Shown here piece after piece: positions 18,093 through 26,741 of a stretch of DNA of 64,000 nt (position 1 is its first letter; each line of letters begins with the position of its first letter). Made by a program: the position numbers and the translations under genes. Source of the stretch: an uncultured Methanobrevibacter sp. (GTDB taxonomy: Archaea; Methanobacteriota; Methanobacteria; Methanobacteriales; Methanobacteriaceae); NCBI GenBank assembly GCA_900314635.1, contig OMVY01000006.1, forward strand, positions 1 through 64,000, read 5' to 3'. The notes under the pieces were generated by a model that searched no databases, had not been told where the DNA came from, and saw nothing but the letters and a program-made list of their open reading frames with translations.

Positions 18093-18103
18093 ACAAATGG
18101 TTA
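18091..18103. promoter_or_regulatory. grpE operator site 2, overlapping the TATA box edge
   Basis: TAACAAATGGTTA, the same TAAC-N5-GTTA palindrome with a different spacer. It begins on the last bases of the TATA box, so a protein bound here would block TBP/TFB or RNA polymerase. Confidence 0.6.
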
Positions 18104-18125
18104 CTATAATAAGTATAGAGAAAGA

Positions 18126-18138
18126 TAACTTTTTGTTA
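18126..18138. promoter_or_regulatory. grpE operator site 3
   Basis: TAACTTTTTGTTA again, just downstream of the predicted transcription start. Sites 1, 2 and 3 begin 34 and 35 bases apart. Confidence 0.6.
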
Positions 18139-18141
18139 CTT

Positions 18142-18468
18142 TAATAATTCTGGCAAGATAAAATTAAAATCCTAGAATATTAAAACTCTAAAAGTTTTAA
18201 ACTTATGATAAAATGAAATATTTTGAATCTAATCAAAATAAACTTCTTTTATCATCAAAATGTCTCAACACAAATCAAAAAAAGGACACAACACGGCAAG
18301 TCAAAGAGCATATTTCAAATCCTCTTTAAAATCACACTATAAATAAAAATCAAGCACACCTGATTTTTATCTAAGATAAAACATCTCAAATATTCTATAA
18401 CCCATAAATAGAAAAAATAAAATTTTCTCTTTGATTTGAGCCAGAATATTAAAGGAGCGGGTCGCTCT
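18142..18468 (+). ncRNA. candidate structured RNA in the grpE 5' leader
   Basis: Two distant segments, TAATAATTCTGGC (18142-18154) and GCCAGAATATTA (18441-18452), pair over 12 base pairs with one bulge and close a domain of about 310 bases. Inside are ordered hairpins: 18181-18199 (7 bp), 18205-18255 (9 + 3 + 6 bp, nested), 18303-18327 (6 bp), 18343-18370 (10 bp perfect, loop AGCACACC), 18395-18411 and 18411-18428. A last hairpin GAGCG-GGT-CGCTC lies at 18456-18468. The region is A+T-rich, so some pairing is expected by chance, and a 38-codon ORF (18213-18329) without a ribosome binding site overlaps it. Confidence 0.35.
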
Positions 18469-18558
18469 CTTTCTCTAAACATTAATAATTCTTATTAAAC
18501 GAGTGAGATTAATAATAATTATTAGTTAAATCAATCCGTTAAAACTCAAGGTGATGGA

Positions 18559-19137
18559 ATGGCTAAGGAAAACTTAAAAGAAAAATCTGAAGAAAAATCT
18601 TCCAAAGAGGAGAAAGTCTCCAAAGATGAAGAATCTTCAGAAGATCTTATAAGTGAAGACTCCACTTCAGAAGAAGATGAATTAGCTAAATTAGAAGATG
18701 AGCTTAAAGCAAAAGAGGAAGTCATTCTAGAACTTACATCCCATATTCAAAGGCTTCAAGCAGACTTTGACAACTTTAGAAAACAGACAGAAAAGCACAA
18801 CAGGAATTTAGTGGAATTCGCTAATGAAGGTCTGATTCTTAAATTCATAGACAGCTATGAAGACATGGGAAGGGTTCTTGAAAACTCAAAAACCAAAGAA
18901 GACCTTGAAGAAGGCTTCAAGTTGATTTATTCAAAAATGCAGAACACATTGGAAAATGAAGGGCTCAAGGAGATTCCAACTGTCGGTGAAAAGTTCGATC
19001 CATTCGTTCATGAAGCTCAGGGAACTATAAACAGCCCTAATCATGAAGATAAGGAAATTGTCGCTGAAATCATGAAAGGATACACCTTAAAAGACAAGAT
19101 AATTAAAAATCCAATTGTGATTGTGTGCAAGAAATAA
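18559..19137 (+). CDS. grpE: nucleotide exchange factor GrpE
   Basis: A 192-residue GrpE. Residues 1-60 are an acidic, Lys/Glu/Ser-rich disordered tail. A long coiled-coil helix follows (about 45-110, ITSHIQRLQADFDNFRKQTEKHN), then the beta-domain with VGEKFDPFVHEAQGTI and the end KDKIIKNPIVIVCKK. It releases ADP from DnaK. AAGGTGATGGA precedes the ATG. It is the first gene of the chaperone cluster and is transcribed behind the triple palindrome. Bacterial-type GrpE-DnaK-DnaJ systems in mesophilic archaea are generally regarded as acquired from bacteria. Confidence 0.95.
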   Translation: MAKENLKEKSEEKSSKEEKVSKDEESSEDLISEDSTSEEDELAKLEDELKAKEEVILELTSHIQRLQADFDNFRKQTEKHNRNLVEFANEGLILKFIDSYEDMGRVLENSKTKEDLEEGFKLIYSKMQNTLENEGLKEIPTVGEKFDPFVHEAQGTINSPNHEDKEIVAEIMKGYTLKDKIIKNPIVIVCKK

Positions 19138-19272
19138 GATGATGTTTTAAGTCGTTAATTTAACTATTCAAATCATGTTTATTTTATAATAAAAATTAGA
19201 AGCTGATTTAAAGCTTCAAAGAATTTAAAAAAATTAAAAAAAATCAAAAATTAAAAAATCAAGGTGAATATT

Positions 19273-21144
19273 ATGTCTGATGATACTAAAAAAGAAAAAA
19301 TAATCGGTATCGACCTCGGTACCAGTAACTCTGCAGCAAGTGTACTCATTGGTGGTAAACCAACCGTTATTCCAAGTGCTGAAGGTGCAAGCCAGTATGG
19401 TAAGGCTTTCCCAAGTTATGTTGCATACACTGAAGACGGTCAGAGATTAGTTGGAGAACCTGCAAGAAGACAGGCAGTAACCAACCCTGAAAACACTATC
19501 AGCGCATTCAAAAGAAGCATGGGTACAGATAGAAAATTCAGCATCCAGGGCAAACAGTACAGCCCTCAGGAAATCTCAGCAGCATTACTCCAAAAAATCA
19601 AGAAAGATGCAGAATCCTTCCTTGGAGAACCTGTTGAAAAAGCTGTAATCACTGTTCCTGCTTACTTCGACGACAACCAGAGAACTGCAACCAAGGATGC
19701 AGGTACAATTGCAGGCCTGGATGTTGTAAGACTCGTAAACGAACCTACTGCAGCAAGTCTTGCATATGGTATAGACAAGCAATCCGATGATGACATCAAC
19801 ATTCTCGTATTCGATTTAGGAGGAGGTACTTTAGACGTAACCATCATGGAATTCGGTGATGGAGTATTTGAAGTACAATCCACAAGCGGTGATACCCAGT
19901 TAGGTGGTACCGATATGGACAACGCAATTCTCAAATATCTTGCTGACGAATTCAAGAAAACCGACGGCATCGACCTCATGGAAGACGATCAGGCAGTTCA
20001 AAGATTAAGAGAAGCAGCTGAAAAAGCAAAAATCGAATTATCAAGCACCTTGACCAGTCAGGTCAACCTGCCTTTCATCAGCATGGGCGCAGATGGAAAA
20101 CCTCACAACTTAATCAACGATTTAAGCAGAGCAAAACTGGAAGAACTTGTCGACCCAATCGTCAAGAAATGTGGTACTCCAATCAAACAGGCATTAGACG
20201 ATGCAAAAATGACTAGAGATGACATTGATAAGATCATCCTCGTAGGTGGACCTACCAGAATGCCATGTGTACAAAAATTCGTAGAAGACTACATCGGCAA
20301 GAACGTCGAAAGAGGAATCGACCCAATGGAATGTGTAGCAATGGGTGCTGCAATCCAAGGTGGAGTTCTCGCTGGAGAAATCAAGGACCTCGTTCTTTTA
20401 GATGTAACTCCTTTATCCTTAGGTATTGAAACCTTAGGAGGAATCAGCACAACCCTGATTGAAAGGAACACTACAATTCCTGCTAAAAAATCACAAATCT
20501 TCTCAACCGCAGCTGACAACCAGCCTTCAGTAGACATTCACGTTGTACAAGGAGAACGTAAGATGGCAGCAGACAACACCACCCTTGGAAGATTCCAACT
20601 GGTCGGAATACCTCCTGCACCAAGAGGAATGCCTCAAATTGAAGTTACCTTCGATATTGACGCAAACGGTATCATCAATGTATCTGCACAAGACAAGGGA
20701 ACAGGCAAGGAACAGTCCATCACAATCACATCAAGCACAAAATTATCCGATGAGGAAATTGAAAAGGCTGTAAAAGAAGCTGAAATGAACGCTGAAGCAG
20801 ACAAGAAGAAAACCGAGGAAATCGAAGTCAGAAACAATGCAGATTCCATGATTTACACATCCGAGAAGACTCTCGACGAACTTGGCGACAAGGTCACTGC
20901 TGATGAGAAATCCAGCGTTGAAGAGAAAGTTGCAGAACTTAGAGAATTAATCAGCGGCGATGACATCGCAGCCATCAAGGAAAAAACCGATGACTTGAGC
21001 AAAGTAGTCCAGGACATCGGCGCTAGAATCTACCAGCAGGCAGCAGCAGAGCAGCAAGCTGCTCAACAAGCTCAAGATGCTGGTGCAGACAACTCTTCAA
21101 ACGATGATGACGGAACCATCGATGCTGAATTCGAAGAAAAATAA
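19273..21144 (+). CDS. dnaK: molecular chaperone DnaK (Hsp70)
   Basis: A 623-residue Hsp70. ATPase domain motifs: [15 protein letters not shown] near residue 9, [20 protein letters not shown] near 125, [15 protein letters not shown] near 180 and [13 protein letters not shown] near 315. The substrate-binding domain starts after [16 protein letters not shown] (about 375), and the acidic C-terminal end [13 protein letters not shown] is typical of the DnaK tail that binds clients. I choose the ATG at 19273 because AAGGTGA (19261-19267) is its ribosome binding site; the upstream in-frame GTG lies inside that site. It follows grpE by 135 bases and is probably co-transcribed. Two hairpins downstream may end or attenuate the transcript before dnaJ. 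Confidence 0.97.
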   Translation: MSDDTKKEKIIGIDLGTSNSAASVLIGGKPTVIPSAEGASQYGKAFPSYVAYTEDGQRLVGEPARRQAVTNPENTISAFKRSMGTDRKFSIQGKQYSPQEISAALLQKIKKDAESFLGEPVEKAVITVPAYFDDNQRTATKDAGTIAGLDVVRLVNEPTAASLAYGIDKQSDDDINILVFDLGGGTLDVTIMEFGDGVFEVQSTSGDTQLGGTDMDNAILKYLADEFKKTDGIDLMEDDQAVQRLREAAEKAKIELSSTLTSQVNLPFISMGADGKPHNLINDLSRAKLEELVDPIVKKCGTPIKQALDDAKMTRDDIDKIILVGGPTRMPCVQKFVEDYIGKNVERGIDPMECVAMGAAIQGGVLAGEIKDLVLLDVTPLSLGIETLGGISTTLIERNTTIPAKKSQIFSTAADNQPSVDIHVVQGERKMAADNTTLGRFQLVGIPPAPRGMPQIEVTFDIDANGIINVSAQDKGTGKEQSITITSSTKLSDEEIEKAVKEAEMNAEADKKKTEEIEVRNNADSMIYTSEKTLDELGDKVTADEKSSVEEKVAELRELISGDDIAAIKEKTDDLSKVVQDIGARIYQQAAAEQQAAQQAQDAGADNSSNDDDGTIDAEFEEK

Positions 21145-21199
21145 GCACACAATAGAAAATTATTAGGATTTCTTTATTAGAAATAAAAAGTTTAATAGC

Positions 21200-21232
21200 A
21201 TGTCTTCTAATCATTTAGAAGACATTTTTCTT
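21200..21232 (+). terminator. hairpin plus U-run after dnaK
   Basis: ATGTCTTCTAA-TCAT-TTAGAAGACAT is an 11-base perfect stem with a four-base loop, followed by TTTTCTTTAA. It lies 56 bases past the dnaK stop. Confidence 0.6.
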
Positions 21233-21289
21233 TAATGAACATTAAAGACACCTATTAAAAAATATTTAGACCTCTCAAAAGAGTAAATT

Positions 21290-21339
21290 GGATTCTTTTA
21301 GATTGTTACTCAATAGCACTCTAAAAGAATCCTTTTTAT
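21290..21339 (+). terminator. second hairpin plus U-run between dnaK and dnaJ
   Basis: GGATTCTTTTAGA (21290-21302) pairs perfectly with TCTAAAAGAATCC (21320-21332) around a 17-base loop; TTTTTATT follows. With the previous hairpin it makes a tandem pair, 325 bases before dnaJ. The rest of the gap (to 21663) is A+T-rich and should contain a dnaJ promoter. Confidence 0.6.
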
Positions 21340-21663
21340 TATGATTTAATTAATATTTGAAAATAATTTTAAATATTAAAAAGACAATAATTAAATTAGT
21401 GAATAAAATTAATTATTCCTAGTTTTTTATTTAAATCAAATTTACTAAATTGCTTTTTTTAAAAGATTTAAAATCCATTTTCTAATGTTTGTTAATTAGC
21501 AATTCAACACATATCAAAAGATATAAGATTATATAAAAATAATTCATGAGTTAGAAACAATAATAATTTGAATGTTCAAGATAATTTAAAATTTAAATAA
21601 ATAAGAATTGGATTAAGGAAAAAAGCAGTTATTATAATAATTATTCTATTAAAGGTGACTAAA

Positions 21664-22836
21664 TTGCCAGAAAAGCGCGACTATTATGAAGTTCTTGGAG
21701 TAGATAAGACAGCTACTGACAAGGAAATTAAAAAGGCTTACCGTAAGCTAGCTAGAAAATATCACCCTGACGTTGTAGGAGAGGATGAAAAAGAGGAAGC
21801 CACTGAAAAATTCAAGGAAATAAGTGAAGCCTACGCTGTTTTATCCGATGAAGACAAAAGGCATAGATACGATCAATTCGGCCATGCAGGTATGGAAGGC
21901 TTCTCTCAAGAGGACATATTCAGAAACGTCAACTTCGAAGATATTTTCCAAGGCTTCGGCGGCGGAGGCTTAGACGATATATTTGACATGTTTGGATTTG
22001 GCTCAGGTAGCAGATCCAGAAGACAAGGCCCTAGAAGAGGCGGAGATATTTACACAGACATTACAATCACATTGGAAGAAGCGGCCAGCGGTGTTGAAAA
22101 GGACATAAAAGTAAGGCATGATGTATTCTGTCCTGTATGTGAAGGAAGCCGTGCCGAGCCTGGATCAGATGTTGAAACTTGTCCTACCTGTGGAGGTACA
22201 GGACAGAGAAAACAAATCCGCAACAGCCTTTTCGGTCAGGTAGTAAACATAGTTCAATGTGGAGAATGTGGCGGAACTGGTAAGATCATCAAGGAGCCAT
22301 GTCACAACTGTCATGGAAGAGGAAGCGTCAAAGAGGAGAAGACCATCAGCATCAAGGTCCCAGCAGGAGTTGAAACCGGAAACAGGCTCAGAGTCTCAGG
22401 AGAAGGCCATGTTGGAGATGTTGGCGGTGGAAAAGGAGATTTGTATGTTGAGATAAATGTCCAGAAGCACCTTGACTTTGAAAGGGAAGGAGCAAACCTC
22501 TACTATGAAAAGCAGATCAGTTTCCCTCAGGCAAGCCTTGGAGATACCGTTGAAATTCCAACCATCGACGGCAAAGTGGATTTGAAGATTCCGCCAGGAA
22601 CCCAGAGCGGAACAGTATTCAGATTAAAGGAAAAGGGAATGCCTCAAATGAGACGCAGCAACAAGGGAAATCTTTATGTTACCATTACTGTCGTAGTTCC
22701 TCAAAAACTGAACAAGGAGCAGACAAAACTGCTTAGAAAATTCGCTGAAATCAGCGGAGAAGAAATCAGTGTTTACAAGAAGGGACTCTTTGACAAGGTA
22801 AGAGATGGAATAAACAATCTTCTGCTTGTTAAATAA
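21664..22836 (+). CDS. dnaJ: chaperone DnaJ (Hsp40, type I)
   Basis: A 390-residue type I DnaJ: J domain with HPD at residues 34-36, Gly/Phe region ([20 protein letters not shown], about 100-120), four zinc-binding repeats (CPVCEGS, CPTCGGT, CGECGGT, CHNCHGR) and the C-terminal client-binding domain. It recruits clients to DnaK and stimulates its ATPase. The start is most likely the TTG at 21664 ([12 protein letters not shown]), because GGTGAC (21654-21659) is a ribosome binding site at the right distance, and the in-frame GTG at 21655 lies within it. It is separated from dnaK by two terminator-like hairpins, so it may also be transcribed alone. Confidence 0.95.
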   Translation: MPEKRDYYEVLGVDKTATDKEIKKAYRKLARKYHPDVVGEDEKEEATEKFKEISEAYAVLSDEDKRHRYDQFGHAGMEGFSQEDIFRNVNFEDIFQGFGGGGLDDIFDMFGFGSGSRSRRQGPRRGGDIYTDITITLEEAASGVEKDIKVRHDVFCPVCEGSRAEPGSDVETCPTCGGTGQRKQIRNSLFGQVVNIVQCGECGGTGKIIKEPCHNCHGRGSVKEEKTISIKVPAGVETGNRLRVSGEGHVGDVGGGKGDLYVEINVQKHLDFEREGANLYYEKQISFPQASLGDTVEIPTIDGKVDLKIPPGTQSGTVFRLKEKGMPQMRRSNKGNLYVTITVVVPQKLNKEQTKLLRKFAEISGEEISVYKKGLFDKVRDGINNLLLVK

Positions 22837-22935
22837 TTTCCTAAAGTCAAATTTTACATTTCGAAATATTTTTCTTTTAAAAAATCAAAGTAAGGAATTT
22901 TAAGTACCTTTACTTTAAAAAAATCAAATTTAACG

Positions 22936-23017
22936 AATAAGAGATATCTATATTATACAATTTCTATCTCACTCCGATTAATTAGATATCTCTTATTTCT
23001 TATTCTCTTTTTTTAAT
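22936..23017 (+). terminator. long-stem hairpin after dnaJ
   Basis: AATAAGAGATATCTA (22936-22950) pairs perfectly with TAGATATCTCTTATT (22983-22997), 15 base pairs around a 32-base loop, and is followed by a T-rich run. A weaker AAAGTAAGG/CCTTTACTTT hairpin precedes it at about 22888-22917. Confidence 0.6.
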
Positions 23018-23026
23018 TTTTTACTG

Positions 23027-23104
23027 CAATAATATTTGGCGAAAAGCTTTAATGAAGCCCTAATAGAATCAAATAATCAAATAAAATCGCTCAATAATAT
23101 TTGG
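23027..23104. repeat. 13-base direct repeats upstream of the 49-residue gene
   Basis: CAATAATATTTGG occurs at 23027-23039 and 23092-23104, 65 bases apart, in the stretch that must contain the promoter of the small gene at 23184. They could be a regulator site; no palindrome is evident. Confidence 0.5.
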
Positions 23105-23183
23105 TAAAAATATTACAGCAAATCTTATTAATAACTATGAACATAATTATTAGTACAATTAAATATTTTAGGAGGTTTTAATA

Positions 23184-23333
23184 ATGGCAAGCAAAGTAAA
23201 CCCAACACCAACTTTAAGTGGTGCTGATGCAAAAAGATTTATTCAAAAATTAAACACTCCTTCAACCGATGAAGAAATTAAAGCTTTAAAAAGAGCAAAA
23301 AAAACTTTTGAAAAAATTAAATTCGAAAGATAA
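23184..23333 (+). CDS. 49-residue basic protein of unknown function
   Basis: An ATG with the best ribosome binding site in the area (AGGAGGT, 23170-23176) opens 49 codons ending in TAA. The protein starts MASKVNPTPTLSGADAKRFI and continues with a Lys-rich helical half (EEIKALKRAKKTFEKIKFER). There are no cysteines, signal peptide or membrane segment. Third-position bias and the strong ribosome binding site argue for a real gene despite its size. Its stop is 10 bases from the convergent stop of a GNAT gene. I recognise no family. A role as antitoxin to that GNAT is possible, but opposite orientation is unusual for such pairs. Confidence 0.7.
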   Translation: MASKVNPTPTLSGADAKRFIQKLNTPSTDEEIKALKRAKKTFEKIKFER

Positions 23334-23343
23334 ATTTATTTTT

Positions 23344-23850
23344 TTATTTTAGACATAAATCTCTATACATCGGCATATTATTTTTATTTTTATTTCTCTC
23401 TGGTTGTAATGCTTCAAATAAATTATAATTATAAAAAGATATTATTTTTTCTCGATTATAAGCATCAACTGATATGAATCTAACACCAATATCCTTTCTT
23501 AGTTCTAAACAGAAACCAACAACCCAATCAATCAAAATAGATCCTATATGCATGCCTTGAAAATCTTTGTGGACGGCTAATCTGCCAATTTTTATTGCAG
23601 GATAAGTACGATATGCGATTTCAAGTTTTTCATTGATTTTAATTGAATCAGCAGATAATGAAAAAAATGCAACAACCTTGTTTTCATATAAGCATAAATA
23701 AATTTTAGATAAACTGTTATCAATATTTATAAATGAATCTTCTAATAAGAATTCATTAAGATCCTCATCTCCACAATCAAACTCAACAGAGCGTAAAATA
23801 TCCTTATCTGCTTTAATGATTTTCAATTTACTGCAATCTAAACTAGACAT
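23344..23850 (-). CDS. GNAT acetyltransferase, TacT-like
   Basis: A 168-residue GNAT with a short acidic N-terminus and the pattern SVEFDCGDEDLNEFLLEDS...KIYLCLYENKVVAFFSLSADSI, then the acetyl-CoA loop IGRLAVHKDFQGMHIGSILIDW (Q-G-x-x-I-G) near residue 100. The opening FDCG-x-x-LNxFL is typical of the group that includes tRNA-acetylating toxins (TacT/AtaT) as well as ordinary GNATs. No ribbon-helix-helix antitoxin gene lies upstream on its strand, so toxin function is only a possibility. A TATA-overlapping palindrome lies just before the ATG. Confidence 0.7.
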   Translation of the reverse strand: MSSLDCSKLKIIKADKDILRSVEFDCGDEDLNEFLLEDSFINIDNSLSKIYLCLYENKVVAFFSLSADSIKINEKLEIAYRTYPAIKIGRLAVHKDFQGMHIGSILIDWVVGFCLELRKDIGVRFISVDAYNREKIISFYNYNLFEALQPERNKNKNNMPMYRDLCLK

Positions 23851-24231
23851 AAATTATTATTATACAACAAGATATATAATATTATCTTGCACTCAAATTT
23901 CCATTGAAATAAATTTTCTTTCAAATAGCAATTGAAAAGTGTATGATATATAGATTACTAAAAACCATTTACATCGTTTTATGATTTTGTGTGATTTAAA
24001 TAAAAATTTGATTGATTAAAATATAACTTATCATGGGAAATAGTGGTTTAATTTTTTATAACATTAATTAAATTACATTAAAAACCATAGCAAAAAATTA
24101 TTTTAAAAAACACCCACTCTGGGAAAAATCAGTTCAAAAAATGAATACTCAAAAACCATCCGTAGTAAATTAAATAAATAATTTAAGCCAAATATAAGAT
24201 AGGTAAAAAATAAAAATATGAAGGCAATATA
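23851..24231. other. A+T-rich gap between the GNAT and bioW
   Basis: Divergent intergenic region of about 380 bases. Apart from the palindrome near 23869 I see no repeat or RNA. It should contain both promoters. An AAGG element about 15 bases before bioW may be its weak ribosome binding site. Confidence 0.5.
23869..23888 (-). promoter_or_regulatory. palindromic TATA region of the GNAT promoter
   Basis: AAGATATATAATATTATCTT has perfect AAGATA/TATCTT arms around a TATA-like centre, some 20 to 40 bases before the GNAT start. A promoter with a possible operator or simple A+T symmetry. Confidence 0.35.
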
Positions 24232-24993
24232 ATGATGTTCAGCATAAAGATGCGCTCTTCAAAAGGAGGACCTCACGAAAAAGGAGGAAGGCACATATCC
24301 GGAATAGAGCGCATAGTAAATGAAGATGAAGTGGAATCAGAAATCATAAACGCATATAGAAGAGCCCGCATGCATGAGCGCGGAGATTCAGACTTCATAA
24401 ATATCAAAATAGAAAAAGTGAACGAATCAAACATCATATACAAAAATAAATTGAATATAAAACAGCACCATGTTGAATCCAAGGAAGAAGGACTTGCTCT
24501 CTCAAGTGAAATACTTCAATCAGCAGGTGTAAGCGAGAAGGCTTGTGAAATAGCTATTCAATCAATATTAAACCTGAAGGAAAGCATGCACGGAGCAATG
24601 CTCATTGACAAAGACACAGGTGAACGCCTGGATGAGCGTGGAATGAAGGGAGTCCGCGTTACTGGCATAAGCTCTGCAGATATCAATGATTACAGAAAGG
24701 CATTGGAAAACAATATCGACTGCGGAATCCATCTTGAAGAAGCTTTGATACTTGCATCAAAAGTTACTAGCGCAAGAGGAGTAACAGCTGAATTGTGCTG
24801 GTCTGATGATCCTAATTACCTGATTGGATATGTTGCTGCAAATGACAACTATGAACGCATTCCAATTATGAAGGACAAGGGAAATCCGATTGGAGGAAGA
24901 GTGTTCCTTGTTGACACTGACCAATTTGATGAGGATTACACTTTGGATGACTTGATTGAATACCTTGAAGATCAAGTGGTTTTAATTAAATAA
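24232..24993 (+). CDS. bioW: 6-carboxyhexanoate-CoA ligase (pimeloyl-CoA synthetase) BioW
   Basis: A 253-residue BioW, which activates pimelate to pimeloyl-CoA with ATP at the head of biotin synthesis. MFSIKMRSSKGG-P-HEKGGRHISGIER is the diagnostic N-terminus, with RGVTAELCWSDDPNYLIGYVA near residue 180 and GGRVFLVD near 220. Length is normal. The start pair ATG ATG at 24232/24235 leaves one residue of doubt. BioF follows 1.75 kb downstream on the same strand, but an ATPase gene with its own upstream repeats lies between them. Confidence 0.92.
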   Translation: MMFSIKMRSSKGGPHEKGGRHISGIERIVNEDEVESEIINAYRRARMHERGDSDFINIKIEKVNESNIIYKNKLNIKQHHVESKEEGLALSSEILQSAGVSEKACEIAIQSILNLKESMHGAMLIDKDTGERLDERGMKGVRVTGISSADINDYRKALENNIDCGIHLEEALILASKVTSARGVTAELCWSDDPNYLIGYVAANDNYERIPIMKDKGNPIGGRVFLVDTDQFDEDYTLDDLIEYLEDQVVLIK

Positions 24994-25217
24994 TCCTCAT
25001 AATATTAAAACTTGCAAATAATTTAAATGCATTAACAAAGATGCAGATTCAAAAATAATTCCAATATTATTCCATTACAAAACCGTTTATAATACTAGCA
25101 AAAAATGCCTTGAAAAAAATCTTGATTCGAACCCCTTTTCTTATACTTAAAAAAAGTAAAAATATTGAAAAATTCTTTAATTCAAGAAAAAAACTATTTA
25201 AAATCAAAATTGCAATA

Positions 25218-25269
25218 CAAATCAGTCACCCAAAACACAACAAATCAGTCACCCAAAACACAACAAATC
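25218..25269. repeat. 23-base tandem repeat upstream of the DUF4143 ATPase
   Basis: CAAATCAGTCACCCAAAACA plus CAA occurs at 25218 and 25241 with a partial third copy (CAAATC) at 25264. It lies just before an A+T-rich TATA-like stretch (TTTATATATTATTAAATATT, about 25278-25297) and 65 bases before the ATPase start. The rest of the 340-base gap is featureless. Confidence 0.8.
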
Positions 25270-25333
25270 TGCCCAATATTTATATATTATTAAATATTAA
25301 ATTTATAATATCTATTCCCCAGGATGCATTATT

Positions 25334-26605
25334 ATGACATTTACATATAAACCACGAATTATTGATGAAGAAATTGATGAATACTTGGAGATGATTGGTG
25401 CAATACTTATTGAAGGCCCCAAATGGTGTGGAAAGACAACAACAGCCGAACAACACTCCAAAAGCAGCATTAAATTACAAGACACCGACCAATCAGAAAA
25501 TTATTTAAGATGGGCCAAACTGCAACCATCTGTACTTCTTGAAGGTGAAAAACCTCGCCTTATTGATGAATGGCAAATGGCACCAATACTATGGGATGCA
25601 GTTAGAAATAGTGTTGATGAACTTCATGAAGATGGATTATATATCTTAACCGGCTCAACTAGCATTGATGAAGTGGAAGTGATGCACACTGGGACAGGAA
25701 GAATCCATAGAGTAGTTATGAGAACAATGAGTCTTTTTGAAAGCGGAGAATCCAACGGAAAAATTCCGATATTAGACTTATTTGAAAATCCAAATATGAA
25801 TATTGATGGCATTTCATCTGATTTGACTATTAAAGATTTGATATTTTCTGCATGCAGAGGAGGATGGCCAGAAAGTTTAAATAAAAATTCAGAAAAAGCA
25901 CAATTGTTTGTTGCAAAATCCTATGTGAAAAATATTTGTGAAATTAATGTATCTTCTTTTGATGATGTCAAACGCGACCCCCAAAAAGTAAGAAACATAT
26001 TAAGGTCCTATTCTAGGAATATTTCCACCTTGGCATCAAACTCCACAATCTTGGCAGACATCAACTCTGAATTTCAAAATATCAGTAAGAATACTTATTA
26101 TAAATATATTAATGCATTAAAAAGATTATTTGTCATAGAAGATGTTCAATCATGGTCTCCGAATATCCGATCGAAAAGTTCAATCAGATCAACTCCTAAA
26201 AAAGAATTCTCAGATCCCTCAATTGCAGTTGCATCACTTGGTTTGTCACCAAAAATTTTAATGGAGGATTTGAATACATTCGGTTTTATATTTGAAACAT
26301 TATGTATTAGAGATTTAAGAGTTTATACAAGTAAAAAATGGGGAGAAATTTCTTATTATAGGGATAGAACAGGTTTGGAAGCCGATTGTGTTATACATTT
26401 GGAAAATGGGGATTATGCATTAATAGAATTTAAATTAGGTAGTGATGAAATAGAAAAAGGAGCGAAAAATCTATTAAAATTAAAAAACTTGTTGAAAGAG
26501 AAAAACTTTAAAGAACCAAAATTCTTAGCAGTTATTACTGGAGGCAAATTTGCATATACTACCAAGGATAATGTGAAAGTAATCCCTATAGGTTGTTTAC
26601 GTTAA
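25334..26605 (+). CDS. AAA ATPase with DUF4143 C-terminal domain
   Basis: A 423-residue protein of a large prokaryotic ATPase family. Walker A is GPKWCGKTT at about 29-37, Walker B LIDEWQ near 75, sensor LTGSTS near 107. The C-terminal DUF4143 part ends in a PD-(D/E)XK-like block (GLEADCVIHLEN, YALIEFKLG, about 346-370). These proteins are common, highly variable between strains and of unknown cellular role; defence or mobile-element functions have been suggested. It interrupts the bioW-bioF pair, and codon usage looks less adapted than its neighbours (more A- and T-ending codons), which fits acquisition, though I have not measured it. Confidence 0.85.
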   Translation: MTFTYKPRIIDEEIDEYLEMIGAILIEGPKWCGKTTTAEQHSKSSIKLQDTDQSENYLRWAKLQPSVLLEGEKPRLIDEWQMAPILWDAVRNSVDELHEDGLYILTGSTSIDEVEVMHTGTGRIHRVVMRTMSLFESGESNGKIPILDLFENPNMNIDGISSDLTIKDLIFSACRGGWPESLNKNSEKAQLFVAKSYVKNICEINVSSFDDVKRDPQKVRNILRSYSRNISTLASNSTILADINSEFQNISKNTYYKYINALKRLFVIEDVQSWSPNIRSKSSIRSTPKKEFSDPSIAVASLGLSPKILMEDLNTFGFIFETLCIRDLRVYTSKKWGEISYYRDRTGLEADCVIHLENGDYALIEFKLGSDEIEKGAKNLLKLKNLLKEKNFKEPKFLAVITGGKFAYTTKDNVKVIPIGCLR

Positions 26606-26741
26606 ATATGGATTAAACTTCAACCTATTTTCCATTTACACTAAGAAAATTAAATGAAAATATGATTAATTTACTTAAATTATCTGGAAAACATATAATC
26701 AATATTAACTCAGAGATGTAATATTAAAATGAAGTGATAAA

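Noticed and set aside
18213-18329. 38-codon ORF inside the grpE leader
   Set aside because: No convincing ribosome binding site and it overlaps paired segments; kept only as an alternative to the RNA idea.
23344-23850. Calling the GNAT a proven toxin
   Set aside because: No ribbon-helix-helix antitoxin on the same strand; the fold alone does not show toxicity.
25122-25137. GGGGTTCGAATC on the minus strand, like a tRNA T arm, near the ATPase insertion
   Set aside because: The opposite T-stem strand is not complementary and no other tRNA part is present; I do not call an attachment site.
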